From: Pseudomonas poae
GTDB taxonomy: Bacteria; Pseudomonadota; Gammaproteobacteria; Pseudomonadales; Pseudomonadaceae
NCBI RefSeq assembly: GCF_001439785.1
Contig: NZ_JYLI01000008.1
Coordinates: 1-64,000 of the forward strand
Direction of reading: 5' to 3'
Length of the DNA: 64,000 bases
The notes beneath the pieces are model-generated. The model had not been told where the DNA came from, searched no databases, and worked only from the letters and a program-made list of their open reading frames with translations. Below are positions 14,311 through 27,686 of this stretch, in pieces. A program made the translations under genes and the position numbers. Each line of letters opens with the position of its first letter. The stretch's first letter is position 1.

Positions 14311-14328
14311 TTGGGAACACAAGCAAGA

Positions 14329-15126
14329 ATGGCTAAGGTATTCGCGATAGCGAACCAGAAGGGTGGCGTGGGCAAGACCACCACCTGCATCAACCTCGCA
14401 GCATCGCTGGTCGCGACCAAGCGCCGCGTGCTGTTGATCGATCTCGATCCACAGGGCAACGCCACCATGGGTAGCGGTGTGGATAAACACGGCCTGGAAA
14501 ACTCGGTCTACGACTTGCTGATCGGCGAGTGCGACCTGACCCAGGCCATGCACTATTCCGAGCATGGCGGTTATCAACTGCTGCCGGCCAACCGCGATTT
14601 AACAGCGGCGGAGGTGGTGCTGCTGGAAATGCAGATGAAGGAAAGCCGTCTGCGCAGCGCCCTGGCGCCGATTCGTGAGAATTACGATTACATTCTGATC
14701 GACTGCCCACCGTCGCTGTCGATGCTAACGCTCAACGCGCTGGTGGCAGCTGACGGGGTAATCATCCCCATGCAGTGCGAGTACTACGCGCTGGAAGGGT
14801 TGAGCGACCTTGTGGATAACATCAAGCGCATCGCTGAGCTGCTCAATCCGAACCTTCAGATCGAAGGGTTGCTTCGCACCATGTTCGACCCGCGCCTGAG
14901 CCTGATGAACGATGTGTCTGCCCAGCTCAAGGAACACTTTGGCGAGCAGCTGTACGACACCGTGATCCCACGTAACATCCGTTTGGCCGAAGCCCCGAGC
15001 TACGGCATGCCGGCGCTGGCGTACGACAAATCATCGCGCGGTGCCATCGCTTATCTGGCGTTGGCCGGCGAGATGGTCCGCCGTCAACGCCGCAACTCAC
15101 GCACCGCTGCTGCCCAGCCAACTTAA
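14329..15126 (+). CDS. parA: Chromosome partitioning ATPase ParA (Soj)
   Basis: Walker-type ATPase that moves ParB-parS complexes in chromosome segregation. About 265 residues from the ATG at 14329 (MAKVFAIANQ). The deviant Walker A KGGVGKTT is at residues 11-18, and DLDPQGNATMGSG and IDCPPSLSMLT follow. The chosen start fits the family better than an in-frame ATG 18 bp upstream. parB follows after 9 bp. Confidence 0.97.
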   Translation: MAKVFAIANQKGGVGKTTTCINLAASLVATKRRVLLIDLDPQGNATMGSGVDKHGLENSVYDLLIGECDLTQAMHYSEHGGYQLLPANRDLTAAEVVLLEMQMKESRLRSALAPIRENYDYILIDCPPSLSMLTLNALVAADGVIIPMQCEYYALEGLSDLVDNIKRIAELLNPNLQIEGLLRTMFDPRLSLMNDVSAQLKEHFGEQLYDTVIPRNIRLAEAPSYGMPALAYDKSSRGAIAYLALAGEMVRRQRRNSRTAAAQPT

Positions 15127-15135
15127 GGAATCCCC

Positions 15136-16008
15136 ATGGCCGTCAAGAAACGAGGTCTCGGACGTGGACTGGATGCACTCCTGAGTGGTCCGACCGTCAC
15201 ATCGCTTGAAGAACAAGCGGTGCAGGCCGACGAGCGTGAGCTGCAGCACCTGCCCCTGGACCTGATCCAGCGTGGCAAATATCAGCCACGGCGCGACATG
15301 GACCCACAGGCGCTGGAAGAACTGGCGAACTCGATCAAAGCCCAGGGCGTGATGCAGCCGATTGTGGTGCGCCCGATTGGTGGTGGCCGCTTTGAAATCA
15401 TCGCCGGCGAACGTCGCTGGCGTGCCAGCCAGCAGGCCGGCAAGGACACCATCCCGGCGATGGTGCGCGATGTGCCGGATGAAACCGCTATCGCCATGGC
15501 ATTGATCGAGAACATCCAGCGTGAAGACCTCAATCCGATCGAAGAGGCGATCGCCTTGCAGCGTTTACAGCAGGAATTCCAGCTGACCCAGCAGCAAGTG
15601 GCCGAGGCCGTGGGTAAATCCCGGGTGACCGTGTCCAACCTGTTGCGCCTGATTGCGCTGCCGGAGGTGATCAAAACCATGTTGTCCCACGGCGACCTGG
15701 AAATGGGCCACGCCCGTGCCTTGCTCGGTTTACCGGAAAATCAACAGGTTGAAGGGGCGCGACACGTTGTCGCACGAGGCCTTACTGTGCGCCAGACCGA
15801 AGCCCTGGTTCGCCAGTGGCTCAGCGGCAAGCCGGCAGCGGTCGAAACACCCAAGGCCGACCCGGATATCGCCCGGCTCGAGCAGCGCCTGGCCGAGCGC
15901 CTGGGCTCTGCGGTACAAATTCGACACGGCAAGAAGGGCAAAGGGCAATTGGTTATCGGATATAACTCGCTCGATGAGCTTCAAGGTGTCCTTGCCCACA
16001 TTCGCTGA
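15136..16008 (+). CDS. parB: Chromosome partitioning protein ParB (Spo0J)
   Basis: CTP-dependent DNA clamp that loads at parS sites. The 290-residue protein has the N-terminal CTPase/nuclease-like fold with GERRWRASQ and ENIQREDLNPIEEA, a central helix-turn-helix (QQVAEAVGKSRVTVSNLLRL) and a C-terminal dimerisation region. Its probable targets are the two parS sites in recF. Confidence 0.97.
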   Translation: MAVKKRGLGRGLDALLSGPTVTSLEEQAVQADERELQHLPLDLIQRGKYQPRRDMDPQALEELANSIKAQGVMQPIVVRPIGGGRFEIIAGERRWRASQQAGKDTIPAMVRDVPDETAIAMALIENIQREDLNPIEEAIALQRLQQEFQLTQQQVAEAVGKSRVTVSNLLRLIALPEVIKTMLSHGDLEMGHARALLGLPENQQVEGARHVVARGLTVRQTEALVRQWLSGKPAAVETPKADPDIARLEQRLAERLGSAVQIRHGKKGKGQLVIGYNSLDELQGVLAHIR

Positions 16009-16053
16009 AACATTTACTCATGTAGCGTGTGATCGGAAATCACTACCCGGCAG

Positions 16054-16082
16054 TTGAATAGGGGCAGAACCGCCCCTATACT
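16054..16082 (+). promoter_or_regulatory. sigma70 promoter of the atp operon
   Basis: TTGAAT (16054-16059) and TATACT (16077-16082) with 17 bp between them form a strong sigma70 promoter 75 bp upstream of atpI. Confidence 0.8.
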
Positions 16083-16156
16083 CTGCGCGCATTTTGTCGG
16101 CACAAATTATGCCAAGTTATTGATTTGCGGCAGCCGACCATTGAGGAGCAAGAGTG

Positions 16157-17450
<1,294 letters not shown>

Positions 17451-17474
17451 GACCAGCCTCGGCCAGTCTGATGT

Positions 17475-17496
17475 CCTTCCCGGTAAAACGGGAAGG
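17475..17496 (+). other. Intercistronic hairpin between atpB and atpE
   Basis: The stem CCTTCCCG/CGGGAAGG with loop GTAAAA has no T run after it, so it looks like an mRNA stability or processing hairpin rather than a terminator. The strongly expressed atpE follows with a GGGAGGA ribosome-binding site. Confidence 0.6.
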
Positions 17497-17568
17497 TGGC
17501 CCCCACGGGCTATGAAACGATTTGTTTTACCGCTTTAAAATCTAAAAAACCTAAACCATACGACGTAA

Positions 17569-17841
<273 letters not shown>

Positions 17842-17897
17842 TCACTCGACTTTTCGAGTGATTGGAGTGATGGACAACGAATGAGCGAGGTGTTGGC

Positions 17898-18368
17898 GTG
17901 AACATTAATGCAACCCTGATTGGCCAATCCGTTGCGTTCTTCATTTTTGTAGTGTTTTGCATGAAGTTCGTGTGGCCTCCGGTCATCGCGGCTTTGCACG
18001 AACGTCAGAAGAAGATCGCGGATGGTTTGGACGCTGCCAGCCGTGCAGCTCGCGACCTGGAGCTGGCCCAAGAGAAAGTGGGTCATCAACTGCGCGAAGC
18101 TAAAGCACAGGCAGCTGAAATCATTGAGCAAGCCAAGAAGCGCGGTAACCAGATCGTCGAAGAGGCTGTTGAAAAAGCCCGCGTCGAAGCTGACCGTGTG
18201 AAGGCTTCGGCTCATGCCGAGATCGAACAGGAACTGAACGGCGTCAAAGACGCGCTGCGTGCCCAACTGGGTGCTCTGGCGGTCGGCGGTGCGGAGAAGA
18301 TCCTCGGTGCCACAATCGATCAAAACGCGCACGCGGAGCTGGTTAACAAACTGGCTGCTGAAATTTAA
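17898..18368 (+). CDS. atpF: F1Fo ATP synthase subunit b
   Basis: Peripheral stalk subunit of 156 residues: one N-terminal transmembrane helix (about 5-25) followed by a long alpha-helical coiled coil rich in Ala, Glu, Lys and Arg. It starts [18 protein letters not shown]. An in-frame GTG is used at 17898, 56 bp after atpE. Confidence 0.97.
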   Translation: MNINATLIGQSVAFFIFVVFCMKFVWPPVIAALHERQKKIADGLDAASRAARDLELAQEKVGHQLREAKAQAAEIIEQAKKRGNQIVEEAVEKARVEADRVKASAHAEIEQELNGVKDALRAQLGALAVGGAEKILGATIDQNAHAELVNKLAAEI

Positions 18369-18380
18369 GCGAGGGCGATC

Positions 18381-18917
18381 ATGGCAGAACTGACCACGTT
18401 GGCTCGACCTTACGCTAAGGCAGCCTTCGAGCACGCCCAGGCCCACCAGCAACTGGCCTCTTGGTCAGCCATGCTCGGCCTGGCTGCAGCAGTGTCGCAA
18501 GATGACACCATGCAGCGCGTGCTCAAGGCCCCGCGCCTGACGAGCGCAGACAAGGCCGCCACTTTTATTGAAGTGTGCGGCGACAAGTTTGATGTGAAAG
18601 TGCAGAACTTCATCAACGTCGTTGCCGAAAACGACCGTCTCCCGCTTTTGCCGGAGATCGCCGCTCTGTTCGACCTGTACAAGGCCGAACAAGAGAAATC
18701 GGTAGACGTTGAAGTCACCAGTGCTTTCGCATTGAACCAAGAACAGCAAGACAAACTCGCCAAGGTTCTCAGTGCACGACTCGACCGGGAAGTGCGCCTG
18801 CAAGTTGCGGAAGACAGGTCCCTCATTGGGGGCATTGTCATTCGCGCCGGCGACCTGGTTATCGATGGCTCGGTTCGCGGCAAACTCGCGAGCCTTGCCG
18901 AAGCATTGAAATCTTGA
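18381..18917 (+). CDS. atpH: F1Fo ATP synthase subunit delta
   Basis: F1 subunit of 178 residues that links the alpha3beta3 head to the peripheral stalk. It starts [19 protein letters not shown], the conserved N-terminal motif of the family, and has the C-terminal [20 protein letters not shown]. It follows atpF by 12 bp. Confidence 0.97.
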   Translation: MAELTTLARPYAKAAFEHAQAHQQLASWSAMLGLAAAVSQDDTMQRVLKAPRLTSADKAATFIEVCGDKFDVKVQNFINVVAENDRLPLLPEIAALFDLYKAEQEKSVDVEVTSAFALNQEQQDKLAKVLSARLDREVRLQVAEDRSLIGGIVIRAGDLVIDGSVRGKLASLAEALKS

Positions 18918-18938
18918 GTTTGAAGGGGCAGCAGAGCA

Positions 18939-20483
18939 ATGCAGCAACTCAATCCTTCCGAAATAAGTGAAATTATCAAGGGCCGCATCGACAAGCTCGA
19001 TGTGACCTCCCAAGCCCGTAACGAAGGCACTGTCGTCAGCGTATCTGACGGCATCGTGCGGATTCACGGTCTGGCCGACGTCATGTACGGCGAGATGATC
19101 GAGTTTCCGGGCGGCGTCTACGGTATGGCCCTCAACCTGGAGCAAGACTCCGTAGGTGCCGTTGTATTGGGCGCTTACACCAGTCTGGCCGAAGGCATGA
19201 GCGCCAAGTGCACAGGCCGCATCCTGGAAGTTCCGGTTGGTAAGGAACTGCTGGGCCGCGTAGTCGACGCACTGGGTAATCCTGTTGATGGCAAAGGTCC
19301 ACTGGGCAACACCTTGACCGACGCGGTCGAGAAAGTTGCTCCAGGCGTGATCTGGCGTAAGTCGGTAGACCAGCCTGTACAGACTGGCTACAAGGCTGTC
19401 GATGCCATGATCCCGGTCGGCCGTGGCCAGCGTGAGCTGATCATCGGTGACCGTCAGATCGGTAAAACCGCTCTGGCGATCGACGCGATCATCAACCAGA
19501 AGAACAGCGGCATTTTCTGCGTCTACGTCGCCATTGGTCAGAAGCAATCGACCATCGCCAACGTGGTTCGCAAGCTGGAAGAAAACGGCGCCCTGGCCAA
19601 CACGATCATCGTGGCTGCCAGTGCTTCGGAATCTCCTGCGCTGCAATTCCTGGCACCGTACTCCGGTTGCACCATGGGTGAATTCTTCCGCGACCGCGGT
19701 GAAGACGCGCTGATCGTTTATGACGATCTGTCCAAGCAAGCAGTGGCTTACCGCCAGATTTCCCTGCTGCTGCGCCGTCCACCAGGCCGTGAAGCTTACC
19801 CAGGCGACGTGTTCTATCTCCACTCCCGTCTGCTGGAGCGCGCATCGCGCGTTTCCGAAGAATACGTAGAGAAGTTCACCAACGGCGCAGTGACCGGCAA
19901 AACCGGTTCCCTGACCGCACTGCCGATCATCGAAACCCAGGCTGGCGACGTTTCCGCGTTCGTTCCGACCAACGTGATTTCCATCACCGACGGTCAGATC
20001 TTCCTGGAATCGGCCATGTTCAACTCCGGGATCCGTCCTGCAGTGAACGCCGGTGTTTCGGTATCCCGTGTGGGTGGTGCCGCTCAGACCAAGATCATCA
20101 AGAAGCTCTCCGGTGGTATCCGTACCGCTCTGGCTCAGTACCGTGAACTGGCGGCATTCGCCCAGTTCGCTTCTGACCTGGACGAAGCGACCCGCAAGCA
20201 ACTTGAGCATGGTCAGCGCGTTACCGAGCTGATGAAGCAGAAGCAATACGCCCCTATGTCGATCGCTGACATGGCGTTGTCGCTGTATGCCGCTGAGCGT
20301 GGGTTCCTGACCGACGTTGAAATCGCCAAGGTCGGCAGCTTTGAACAAGCGCTGATTGCTTACTTCAACCGCGATCACGCCGAATTGATGGCGAAGATCA
20401 ACGTGAAGGGTGACTTCAATGACGATATCGACGCTGGCATGAAAGCCGGTATCGAGAAGTTCAAGGCCACCCAAACCTGGTAA
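18939..20483 (+). CDS. atpA: F1Fo ATP synthase subunit alpha
   Basis: Non-catalytic nucleotide-binding subunit of F1, 514 residues. P-loop GDRQIGKTA is near residue 170, and [19 protein letters not shown] and the C-terminal helical domain are present. It lies in the standard order between atpH and atpG. Confidence 0.98.
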   Translation: MQQLNPSEISEIIKGRIDKLDVTSQARNEGTVVSVSDGIVRIHGLADVMYGEMIEFPGGVYGMALNLEQDSVGAVVLGAYTSLAEGMSAKCTGRILEVPVGKELLGRVVDALGNPVDGKGPLGNTLTDAVEKVAPGVIWRKSVDQPVQTGYKAVDAMIPVGRGQRELIIGDRQIGKTALAIDAIINQKNSGIFCVYVAIGQKQSTIANVVRKLEENGALANTIIVAASASESPALQFLAPYSGCTMGEFFRDRGEDALIVYDDLSKQAVAYRQISLLLRRPPGREAYPGDVFYLHSRLLERASRVSEEYVEKFTNGAVTGKTGSLTALPIIETQAGDVSAFVPTNVISITDGQIFLESAMFNSGIRPAVNAGVSVSRVGGAAQTKIIKKLSGGIRTALAQYRELAAFAQFASDLDEATRKQLEHGQRVTELMKQKQYAPMSIADMALSLYAAERGFLTDVEIAKVGSFEQALIAYFNRDHAELMAKINVKGDFNDDIDAGMKAGIEKFKATQTW

Positions 20484-20488
20484 GCCGC

Positions 20489-20512
20489 AGCGGGAGCCGC
20501 GAGGCTCCCGCT
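20489..20512 (+). terminator. Intercistronic hairpin after atpA
   Basis: Perfect stem AGCGGGAGCC/GGCTCCCGCT with a 4-nt loop directly after the atpA stop codon. No T run follows, so it is more likely a stability or attenuation hairpin inside the atp operon than a full terminator. Confidence 0.55.
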
Positions 20513-20533
20513 TGCTAACCTGATAGGTGTTAC

Positions 20534-21394
20534 ATGGCAGGCGCAAAAGAGATTCGCAGTAAGATTGCGAGCATCAAAAGCACGCAAAAGATTACCAGCG
20601 CCATGGAAAAAGTGGCGGTGAGCAAAATGCGCAAGGCACAAATGCGCATGGCTGCCAGCCGTCCTTATGCGGAGCGTATCCGTCAGGTAATTGGGCATCT
20701 GGCCAACGCCAACCCGGAATACCGCCACCCGTTCATGATCGACCGCGCCGTTAAGCGTGTGGGTTATGTGGTAGTGAGCAGTGACCGTGGTTTGTGCGGT
20801 GGTCTGAATACCAACCTGTTCAAGGCCCTGGTCAAGGACATGGCGGTAAACCGCGAAAACGGCGTCGAGATTGATCTGTGTGTGGTGGGTAGCAAGGGTG
20901 CGGCCTTTTTCCGCAACTTCGGCGGTAACGTCGTTGCAGCTATCAGCCACCTGGGTGAAGAACCGTCGATCAACGATTTGATCGGCAGTGTGAAGGTGAT
21001 GCTCGATGCATACCTGGAAGGCCGGATTGACCGCCTCTCCGTGGTATCCAACAAGTTCATCAACACCATGACCCAGCAGCCGACCGTGGAGCAATTGATT
21101 CCATTGGTGGCGACTCCGGATCAGGAACTCAAGCACCACTGGGACTACCTCTACGAACCAGACGCCAAAGAGCTGCTTGACGGCTTGATGGTGCGCTACG
21201 TGGAGTCGCAGGTGTACCAGGCGGTGGTCGAGAACAACGCAGCTGAACAAGCGGCGCGGATGATCGCGATGAAAAACGCTACCGATAACGCCGGTGATCT
21301 GATCAGCGATTTGCAGCTGATCTACAACAAGGCGCGTCAGGCTGCGATCACCCAAGAGATCTCGGAAATCGTCGGCGGCGCTGCCGCGGTTTAA
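20534..21394 (+). CDS. atpG: F1Fo ATP synthase subunit gamma
   Basis: Central rotor shaft subunit of F1, 286 residues. The start [20 protein letters not shown] is diagnostic, as is the C-terminal [18 protein letters not shown]. It lies between atpA and atpD as usual. Confidence 0.98.
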   Translation: MAGAKEIRSKIASIKSTQKITSAMEKVAVSKMRKAQMRMAASRPYAERIRQVIGHLANANPEYRHPFMIDRAVKRVGYVVVSSDRGLCGGLNTNLFKALVKDMAVNRENGVEIDLCVVGSKGAAFFRNFGGNVVAAISHLGEEPSINDLIGSVKVMLDAYLEGRIDRLSVVSNKFINTMTQQPTVEQLIPLVATPDQELKHHWDYLYEPDAKELLDGLMVRYVESQVYQAVVENNAAEQAARMIAMKNATDNAGDLISDLQLIYNKARQAAITQEISEIVGGAAAV

Positions 21395-22798
<1,404 letters not shown>

Positions 22799-22842
22799 TC
22801 CTGGCGCCCGGCGACGGGCGCTCATCAGGTTGAGGCAATCAG

Positions 22843-23259
22843 ATGGCTATGACAGTCCATTGCGATATCGTCAGCGCGGAAGGGGAAATCTTCTCCGGTC
22901 TGGTAGAAATGGTGATTGCACACGGCGAACTCGGTGACCTGGGTATTGCCATGGGCCACGCGCCGTTGATCACCAGCTTGAAGCCAGGTCCGATCACGCT
23001 GACCAAGCAAGGCGGGGAACGTGAGGTGTTTTACATCTCTGGTGGTTTCCTCGAGGTTCAGCCGAACATGGTCAAAGTACTTGCCGACACTGTGCAACGT
23101 GCTGGCGACCTGGATGAAGCCTCCGCTCAGGAAGCCGTCAAGGCTGCCGAGAAGGCGCTGAACGAAAAAGGCGCAGACTTCGACTACAGCGCTGCTGCAG
23201 TCCGTCTGGCCGAAGCCGCAGCCCAGCTGCGGACGCTCCAGCAGATCCGCAGGAAGTAA
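22843..23259 (+). CDS. atpC: F1Fo ATP synthase subunit epsilon
   Basis: Regulatory subunit of F1, 138 residues: an N-terminal beta sandwich ([19 protein letters not shown]) and a C-terminal helical hairpin that can inhibit ATP hydrolysis. It is the last gene of the atp operon, followed by a strong terminator. Confidence 0.97.
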   Translation: MAMTVHCDIVSAEGEIFSGLVEMVIAHGELGDLGIAMGHAPLITSLKPGPITLTKQGGEREVFYISGGFLEVQPNMVKVLADTVQRAGDLDEASAQEAVKAAEKALNEKGADFDYSAAAVRLAEAAAQLRTLQQIRRK

Positions 23260-23293
23260 GCGGCCACGCCGTAATGCTTATGCGTGATTGATT

Positions 23294-23329
23294 AAAAAGG
23301 GTAGCCTCGGCTACCCTTTTTCTTTTTTT
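23294..23329 (+). terminator. Rho-independent terminator of the atp operon
   Basis: The stem AAAAAGGGTAGCC/GGCTACCCTTTTT is followed by a long T run. It lies 35 bp after atpC. Confidence 0.93.
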
Positions 23330-23381
23330 GCAAAACACTTCTTTGGTCTGAACCCGGACCGCCCAGGATTGGTAGCCATTC

Positions 23382-24749
23382 ATGTCTCTTGAAATCGTCA
23401 TTCTCGCCGCAGGCCAGGGCACACGCATGCGTTCGGCCCTGCCAAAGGTGCTGCATCCGGTCGCTGGCAACTCCATGCTTGGCCATGTTATCCACAGCGC
23501 TCGGCAGCTGGATCCGCAACGCATCCACGTAGTGATCGGTCACGGTGCCGATGCTGTGCGCGAGCGTCTGGCGGCGGATGACCTCAATTTCGTGTTGCAA
23601 GACAAACAACTCGGCACCGGCCACGCCACTGCCCAGGCAGTGCCGTTCATCACCGCTGACACCGTGCTGATCCTCTATGGCGACGTGCCGCTGATCGAAG
23701 TCGACACTCTGCAACGTTTGCTCAAGCACGTAGTGCCTGGTCAGATGGGCCTGCTCACCGTTGAGCTGGACGACCCCACCGGCTACGGACGCATCGTGCG
23801 CAACGCCGACGGCAAAGTCGCCGCCATCGTTGAACACAAGGACGCCAGCGAAGCCCAACGCGCCATCACCGAAGGCAACACCGGGATCATGGCCGTGCCG
23901 GCCAGCCGTTTGGCGGACTGGATGAGCCGTCTGTCCAACAACAATGCCCAGGGCGAGTACTACCTCACCGACGTCATCGAGATGGCCGTGAGCGATAGCC
24001 TGGTAGTTGCCACCGAGCAGCCCCACGACCCGATGGAAGTGCAGGGCGCCAACGATCGCAAGCAATTGGCAGAGCTGGAGCGTCACTATCAGTTGCGCGA
24101 AGGACGCCGGCTCATGGCTCAAGGCGTCACCTTGCGCGACCCGGCCCGTTTCGATGTACGCGGTGAAGTCACCGTGGGCCGCGACGTGCTGATCGACATC
24201 AACGTGATCCTCGAAGGCCGCGTGGTCATCGAAGACGACGTGGTGATTGGGCCCAATTGCGTAATCAAGGACAGCACCCTGCGCAAAGGCGTGGTGGTCA
24301 AGGCCAACAGCCATATCGAAGGCGCGGTGATGGGCGAGGGCAGCGATGCAGGGCCGTTCGCGCGTCTACGCCCTGGCAGCGTGCTGGGCGCTCAGGCCCA
24401 CGTGGGTAACTTCGTCGAGTTGAAAAACGCTCGCCTCGGCGAAGGTGCCAAGGTCGGTCACCTGACTTACCTGGGCGACGCCGTTATCGGCGCACGGACC
24501 AATATCGGTGCCGGCACGATCACCTGCAATTACGACGGTGCCAACAAATACCAGACGACGATTGGTGAGGACGTGTTCATCGGCTCCAATAACTCGCTGG
24601 TCGCGCCCGTCACCATTGACGACGGCTCCAACACTGCGGCGGGTTCAACCATCAACCAGAATGTGGACAAGTCCCAGCTGGCCGTAGCCCGCGCTCGCCA
24701 ACGCAACATCGACGGCTGGAAACGCCCGGTCAAACTCCCCAAGACCTGA
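23382..24749 (+). CDS. glmU: Bifunctional GlcNAc-1-P uridyltransferase / GlcN-1-P acetyltransferase
   Basis: Makes UDP-GlcNAc for peptidoglycan and LPS. The 455 residues comprise an N-terminal nucleotidyltransferase ([19 protein letters not shown] near residue 8, LYGDVPLI) and a C-terminal left-handed beta-helix acetyltransferase with hexapeptide repeats. It supplies the same pathway as glmS, three genes on. Confidence 0.98.
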   Translation: MSLEIVILAAGQGTRMRSALPKVLHPVAGNSMLGHVIHSARQLDPQRIHVVIGHGADAVRERLAADDLNFVLQDKQLGTGHATAQAVPFITADTVLILYGDVPLIEVDTLQRLLKHVVPGQMGLLTVELDDPTGYGRIVRNADGKVAAIVEHKDASEAQRAITEGNTGIMAVPASRLADWMSRLSNNNAQGEYYLTDVIEMAVSDSLVVATEQPHDPMEVQGANDRKQLAELERHYQLREGRRLMAQGVTLRDPARFDVRGEVTVGRDVLIDINVILEGRVVIEDDVVIGPNCVIKDSTLRKGVVVKANSHIEGAVMGEGSDAGPFARLRPGSVLGAQAHVGNFVELKNARLGEGAKVGHLTYLGDAVIGARTNIGAGTITCNYDGANKYQTTIGEDVFIGSNNSLVAPVTIDDGSNTAAGSTINQNVDKSQLAVARARQRNIDGWKRPVKLPKT

Positions 24750-24782
24750 GTTATCCACAACTCTTCAGCGAATGCGATCTCC

Positions 24783-24810
24783 TGTGGGAGCTGGCTTGCC
24801 TGCTCCCACA
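24783..24810. repeat. Pseudomonas REP palindrome
   Basis: TGTGGGAGC...GCTCCCACA with a CTGGCTTGCCT-type core is a typical repetitive extragenic palindrome of fluorescent pseudomonads. It lies between glmU and the DeoR-type regulator. A second one is at 58755-58784. Confidence 0.8.
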
Positions 24811-24917
24811 TTTGATTGGTGGTGGCCCTAAAAAACATTGCGGCCACTGCTTGACGAACGCTCACCAATAGGTTTTGATTGCCTTCGCTATCTTTCGAAA
24901 CGAAACTTATCATTACC

Positions 24918-25685
24918 ATGTCGAAACGAAATACCCCTCAACGCCGCCACAACATCCTGACCTTGCTCAATGAACAGGGCGAAGTCAGCGTGGACGAGTT
25001 GGCCAAACGTTTCGAAACGTCGGAAGTCACCATCCGCAAGGATCTGGCGGCCCTCGAAAGTAACGGCCTGTTGCTGCGCCGTTACGGAGGGGCAATCACC
25101 ATGCCTCAGGAACTGGTGGGCGATGCCGCCCAACCCATCTCGGCACACAAACGCGCCATCGCGCGGGCCGCCGTGCTGCGTTTGCGCGAACACGCCCGCA
25201 TCATCATCGACAGCGGCAGCACCACCGCCGCGATGATCCCCGAGCTGGGTCACCAGCCTGGCCTGGTGGTGATGACCAACTCCCTGCACGTCGCCCGCGC
25301 CTTGAGCGAACTGGAACACGAGCCGGTGCTGTTGATGACCGGCGGCACCTGGGACCCGCATTCGGACTCGTTCCAGGGCCAGGTCGCCGAGCAGGTTTTG
25401 CGTTCCTACGATTTTGATCAACTGTTCATCGGCGCCGATGGCATCGATTTGCAGCGCGGTACCACCACCTTCAACGAACTGCTGGGCCTGAGCCGCGTCA
25501 TGGCCGAAGTCGCCCGTGAAGTCGTGGTAATGGTCGAATCCGACAAGATCGGCCGCAAGATTCCCAACCTGGAACTGCCCTGGAGCAGCGTCCATACCCT
25601 CATCACCGATGATCGCCTGCCGCTTGAGGCCCGCGACCAGATACAAGCCCGCGGCATCACGCTGATATGCGCGGCAATCATCTAG
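24918..25685 (+). CDS. glmR: DeoR-family transcriptional regulator (GlmR-like)
   Basis: Sugar-phosphate-responsive regulator of about 255 residues. An N-terminal winged helix-turn-helix ([31 protein letters not shown]) is followed by a DeoR C-terminal sensor domain ([11 protein letters not shown]). Its location between glmU and glmS in pseudomonads suggests control of amino-sugar synthesis; this is inferred from context. The ATG at 24918 is chosen over an earlier TTG. Confidence 0.85.
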   Translation: MSKRNTPQRRHNILTLLNEQGEVSVDELAKRFETSEVTIRKDLAALESNGLLLRRYGGAITMPQELVGDAAQPISAHKRAIARAAVLRLREHARIIIDSGSTTAAMIPELGHQPGLVVMTNSLHVARALSELEHEPVLLMTGGTWDPHSDSFQGQVAEQVLRSYDFDQLFIGADGIDLQRGTTTFNELLGLSRVMAEVAREVVVMVESDKIGRKIPNLELPWSSVHTLITDDRLPLEARDQIQARGITLICAAII

Positions 25686-25695
25686 GAGAAATACC

Positions 25696-27528
25696 ATGTG
25701 TGGCATTGTAGGCGCCGTCGCCGAACGTAACGTTACCGCTATCCTCATTGAAGGCCTCAAGCGTCTGGAATACCGCGGCTATGACAGCGCTGGCGTGGCG
25801 GTCTTCACCAATGCCGGCCAGCTGGAGCGCATGCGCCGTCCGGGCAAAGTCAGCGAGTTGGACCAGGCCCTGGCCGGTGAGCCGCTGGTCGGCCGCCTGG
25901 GCATCGCCCATACCCGTTGGGCCACTCACGGCGCGCCGTGCGAGCGCAACGCGCACCCGCACTTCTCCGGCGATCTGGCTGTGGTGCACAACGGCATCAT
26001 CGAGAACCACGAAGCACTGCGCGACCAGCTCAAGGGCCTGGGCTACGTGTTCACCTCGGACACCGACACTGAAGTCATCGCCCACCTGCTCAACCACAAA
26101 CTGAAGGACCACAGCGACCTGACCACTGCCCTCAAGGCCACGGTCAAGGAACTGCATGGCGCCTATGGCCTGGCCGTGATCAGCGCAAAACAACCCGACC
26201 GCCTGGTTGCCGCTCGCAGTGGCAGCCCGCTAGTGATCGGCCTGGGCCTGGGCGAGAATTTCCTCGCCTCCGACCAACTGGCCCTGCGCCAGGTCACCGA
26301 TCGTTTCATGTACCTGGAAGAAGGTGATATTGCCGACATCCGCCGTGAAAGCGTGGCGATCTGGGACGTGGACGGCAACTCGGTCGAGCGTGAAGCCGTG
26401 CAATACCGCGACGGCGCCGAAGCTGCCGACAAGGGCGAGTTCCGCCACTTCATGCTCAAGGAAATCCACGAGCAGCCTTCCGTGGTGCAACGCACCCTCG
26501 AAGGTCGCCTGAGCCAGAACCAGGTGCTGGTCAACGCCTTCGGCCCGCAAGCCGCCGAGTTGTTCGCCAAAGTGCGCAACGTGCAGATCGTCGCCTGCGG
26601 TACCAGCTACCACGCTGGCATGGTCGCGCGTTACTGGCTGGAAGAACTGGCCGGCATCCCTTGCCAGGTCGAAGTCGCCAGCGAGTTCCGCTACCGCAAA
26701 GTGGTGGTGCAGCCCGATACCCTGTTCGTGACCATCTCCCAGTCCGGCGAAACAGCCGACACCCTGGCCGCTCTGCGCAACGCCAAAGAGCTGGGCTTCC
26801 TCGCCAGCCTGGCCATCTGCAACGTCAGCATCAGCTCCCTGGTGCGTGAATCCGACCTTACCCTGCTGACCCAGGCCGGTCGCGAAATCGGCGTGGCCTC
26901 CACCAAGGCGTTCACCACCCAACTGGTCGGCTTGCTGCTGCTGACCCTGTCCCTGGGCCAAGTGCGCGGCACCCTCGGCGAAGGCGTCGAAGCCATGCTG
27001 GTGGAGGAGCTGCGCCGCTTGCCGACCCGTCTGGGCGAAGCCCTCGCGATGGACAGTACCGTGGAAAAAGTCGCCGAACTGTTCGCCGACAAGAACCACA
27101 CCCTGTTCCTCGGCCGTGGTGCACAGTACCCGGTGGCGATGGAAGGCTCGCTGAAACTCAAGGAAATCTCGTACATCCATGCCGAAGCCTACCCGGCCGG
27201 TGAGCTGAAGCACGGCCCGCTGGCCTTGGTGGACGACGACATGCCGGTGGTTACCGTCGCGCCGAACAACGAACTGCTGGAAAAGCTCAAGTCCAACCTG
27301 CAGGAAGTCCGTGCCCGTGGCGGCCAACTGATCGTGTTCGCCGACGAAAAAGCCGGCATGACCAACGGCGAAGGCACCCACGTCATCAACATGCCGCACA
27401 TCCACGACACCCTGTCGCCGATCCTCTACACCATCCCGCTGCAATTGCTGTCGTACTACGTTGCAGTGCTTAAAGGCACCGACGTTGACCAGCCGCGTAA
27501 CTTGGCCAAGTCGGTGACGGTGGAGTAA
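25696..27528 (+). CDS. glmS: Glutamine-fructose-6-phosphate aminotransferase
   Basis: Makes glucosamine-6-phosphate from fructose-6-phosphate and glutamine. The 610 residues begin MCGIVGAV with the catalytic Cys2 of the glutaminase domain, followed by two SIS sugar-isomerase domains and the conserved C-terminus [11 protein letters not shown]. The 3' end of this gene is the recognition site of Tn7-type TnsD proteins, and a Tn7-like element sits 24 bp after its stop codon. Confidence 0.98.
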   Translation: MCGIVGAVAERNVTAILIEGLKRLEYRGYDSAGVAVFTNAGQLERMRRPGKVSELDQALAGEPLVGRLGIAHTRWATHGAPCERNAHPHFSGDLAVVHNGIIENHEALRDQLKGLGYVFTSDTDTEVIAHLLNHKLKDHSDLTTALKATVKELHGAYGLAVISAKQPDRLVAARSGSPLVIGLGLGENFLASDQLALRQVTDRFMYLEEGDIADIRRESVAIWDVDGNSVEREAVQYRDGAEAADKGEFRHFMLKEIHEQPSVVQRTLEGRLSQNQVLVNAFGPQAAELFAKVRNVQIVACGTSYHAGMVARYWLEELAGIPCQVEVASEFRYRKVVVQPDTLFVTISQSGETADTLAALRNAKELGFLASLAICNVSISSLVRESDLTLLTQAGREIGVASTKAFTTQLVGLLLLTLSLGQVRGTLGEGVEAMLVEELRRLPTRLGEALAMDSTVEKVAELFADKNHTLFLGRGAQYPVAMEGSLKLKEISYIHAEAYPAGELKHGPLALVDDDMPVVTVAPNNELLEKLKSNLQEVRARGGQLIVFADEKAGMTNGEGTHVINMPHIHDTLSPILYTIPLQLLSYYVAVLKGTDVDQPRNLAKSVTVE

Positions 27529-27551
27529 TAAGCCACGTGCTTGGAGGCCTT

Positions 27552-27596
27552 TGAAGCTACGAAATAAAGTCTGTCGGAACTAAATAAAGTCTGTCG
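27552..27596 (+). repeat. glmS-proximal (right) end of the Tn7-like element
   Basis: The terminal TGAAGCTACG is followed by two copies of AAATAAAGTCTGTCG at 27562-27576 and 27582-27596, 20 bp apart. Closely packed TnsB sites are the known architecture of the Tn7 right end. Confidence 0.85.
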
Positions 27597-27686
27597 CTGG
27601 TGCATCCGGACCCTCTGGTTTGGTAGCCAGCGCTGCTTCCCTCCGCACCCTGCTCTGGGCGCAACTCTAGGCTTTTAACGACCATA

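Noticed and set aside
20489-20512. Strong terminator splitting the atp operon after atpA
   Set aside because: The hairpin has no T run and atpG follows immediately, so full termination is unlikely; it is kept only as a low-confidence hairpin.
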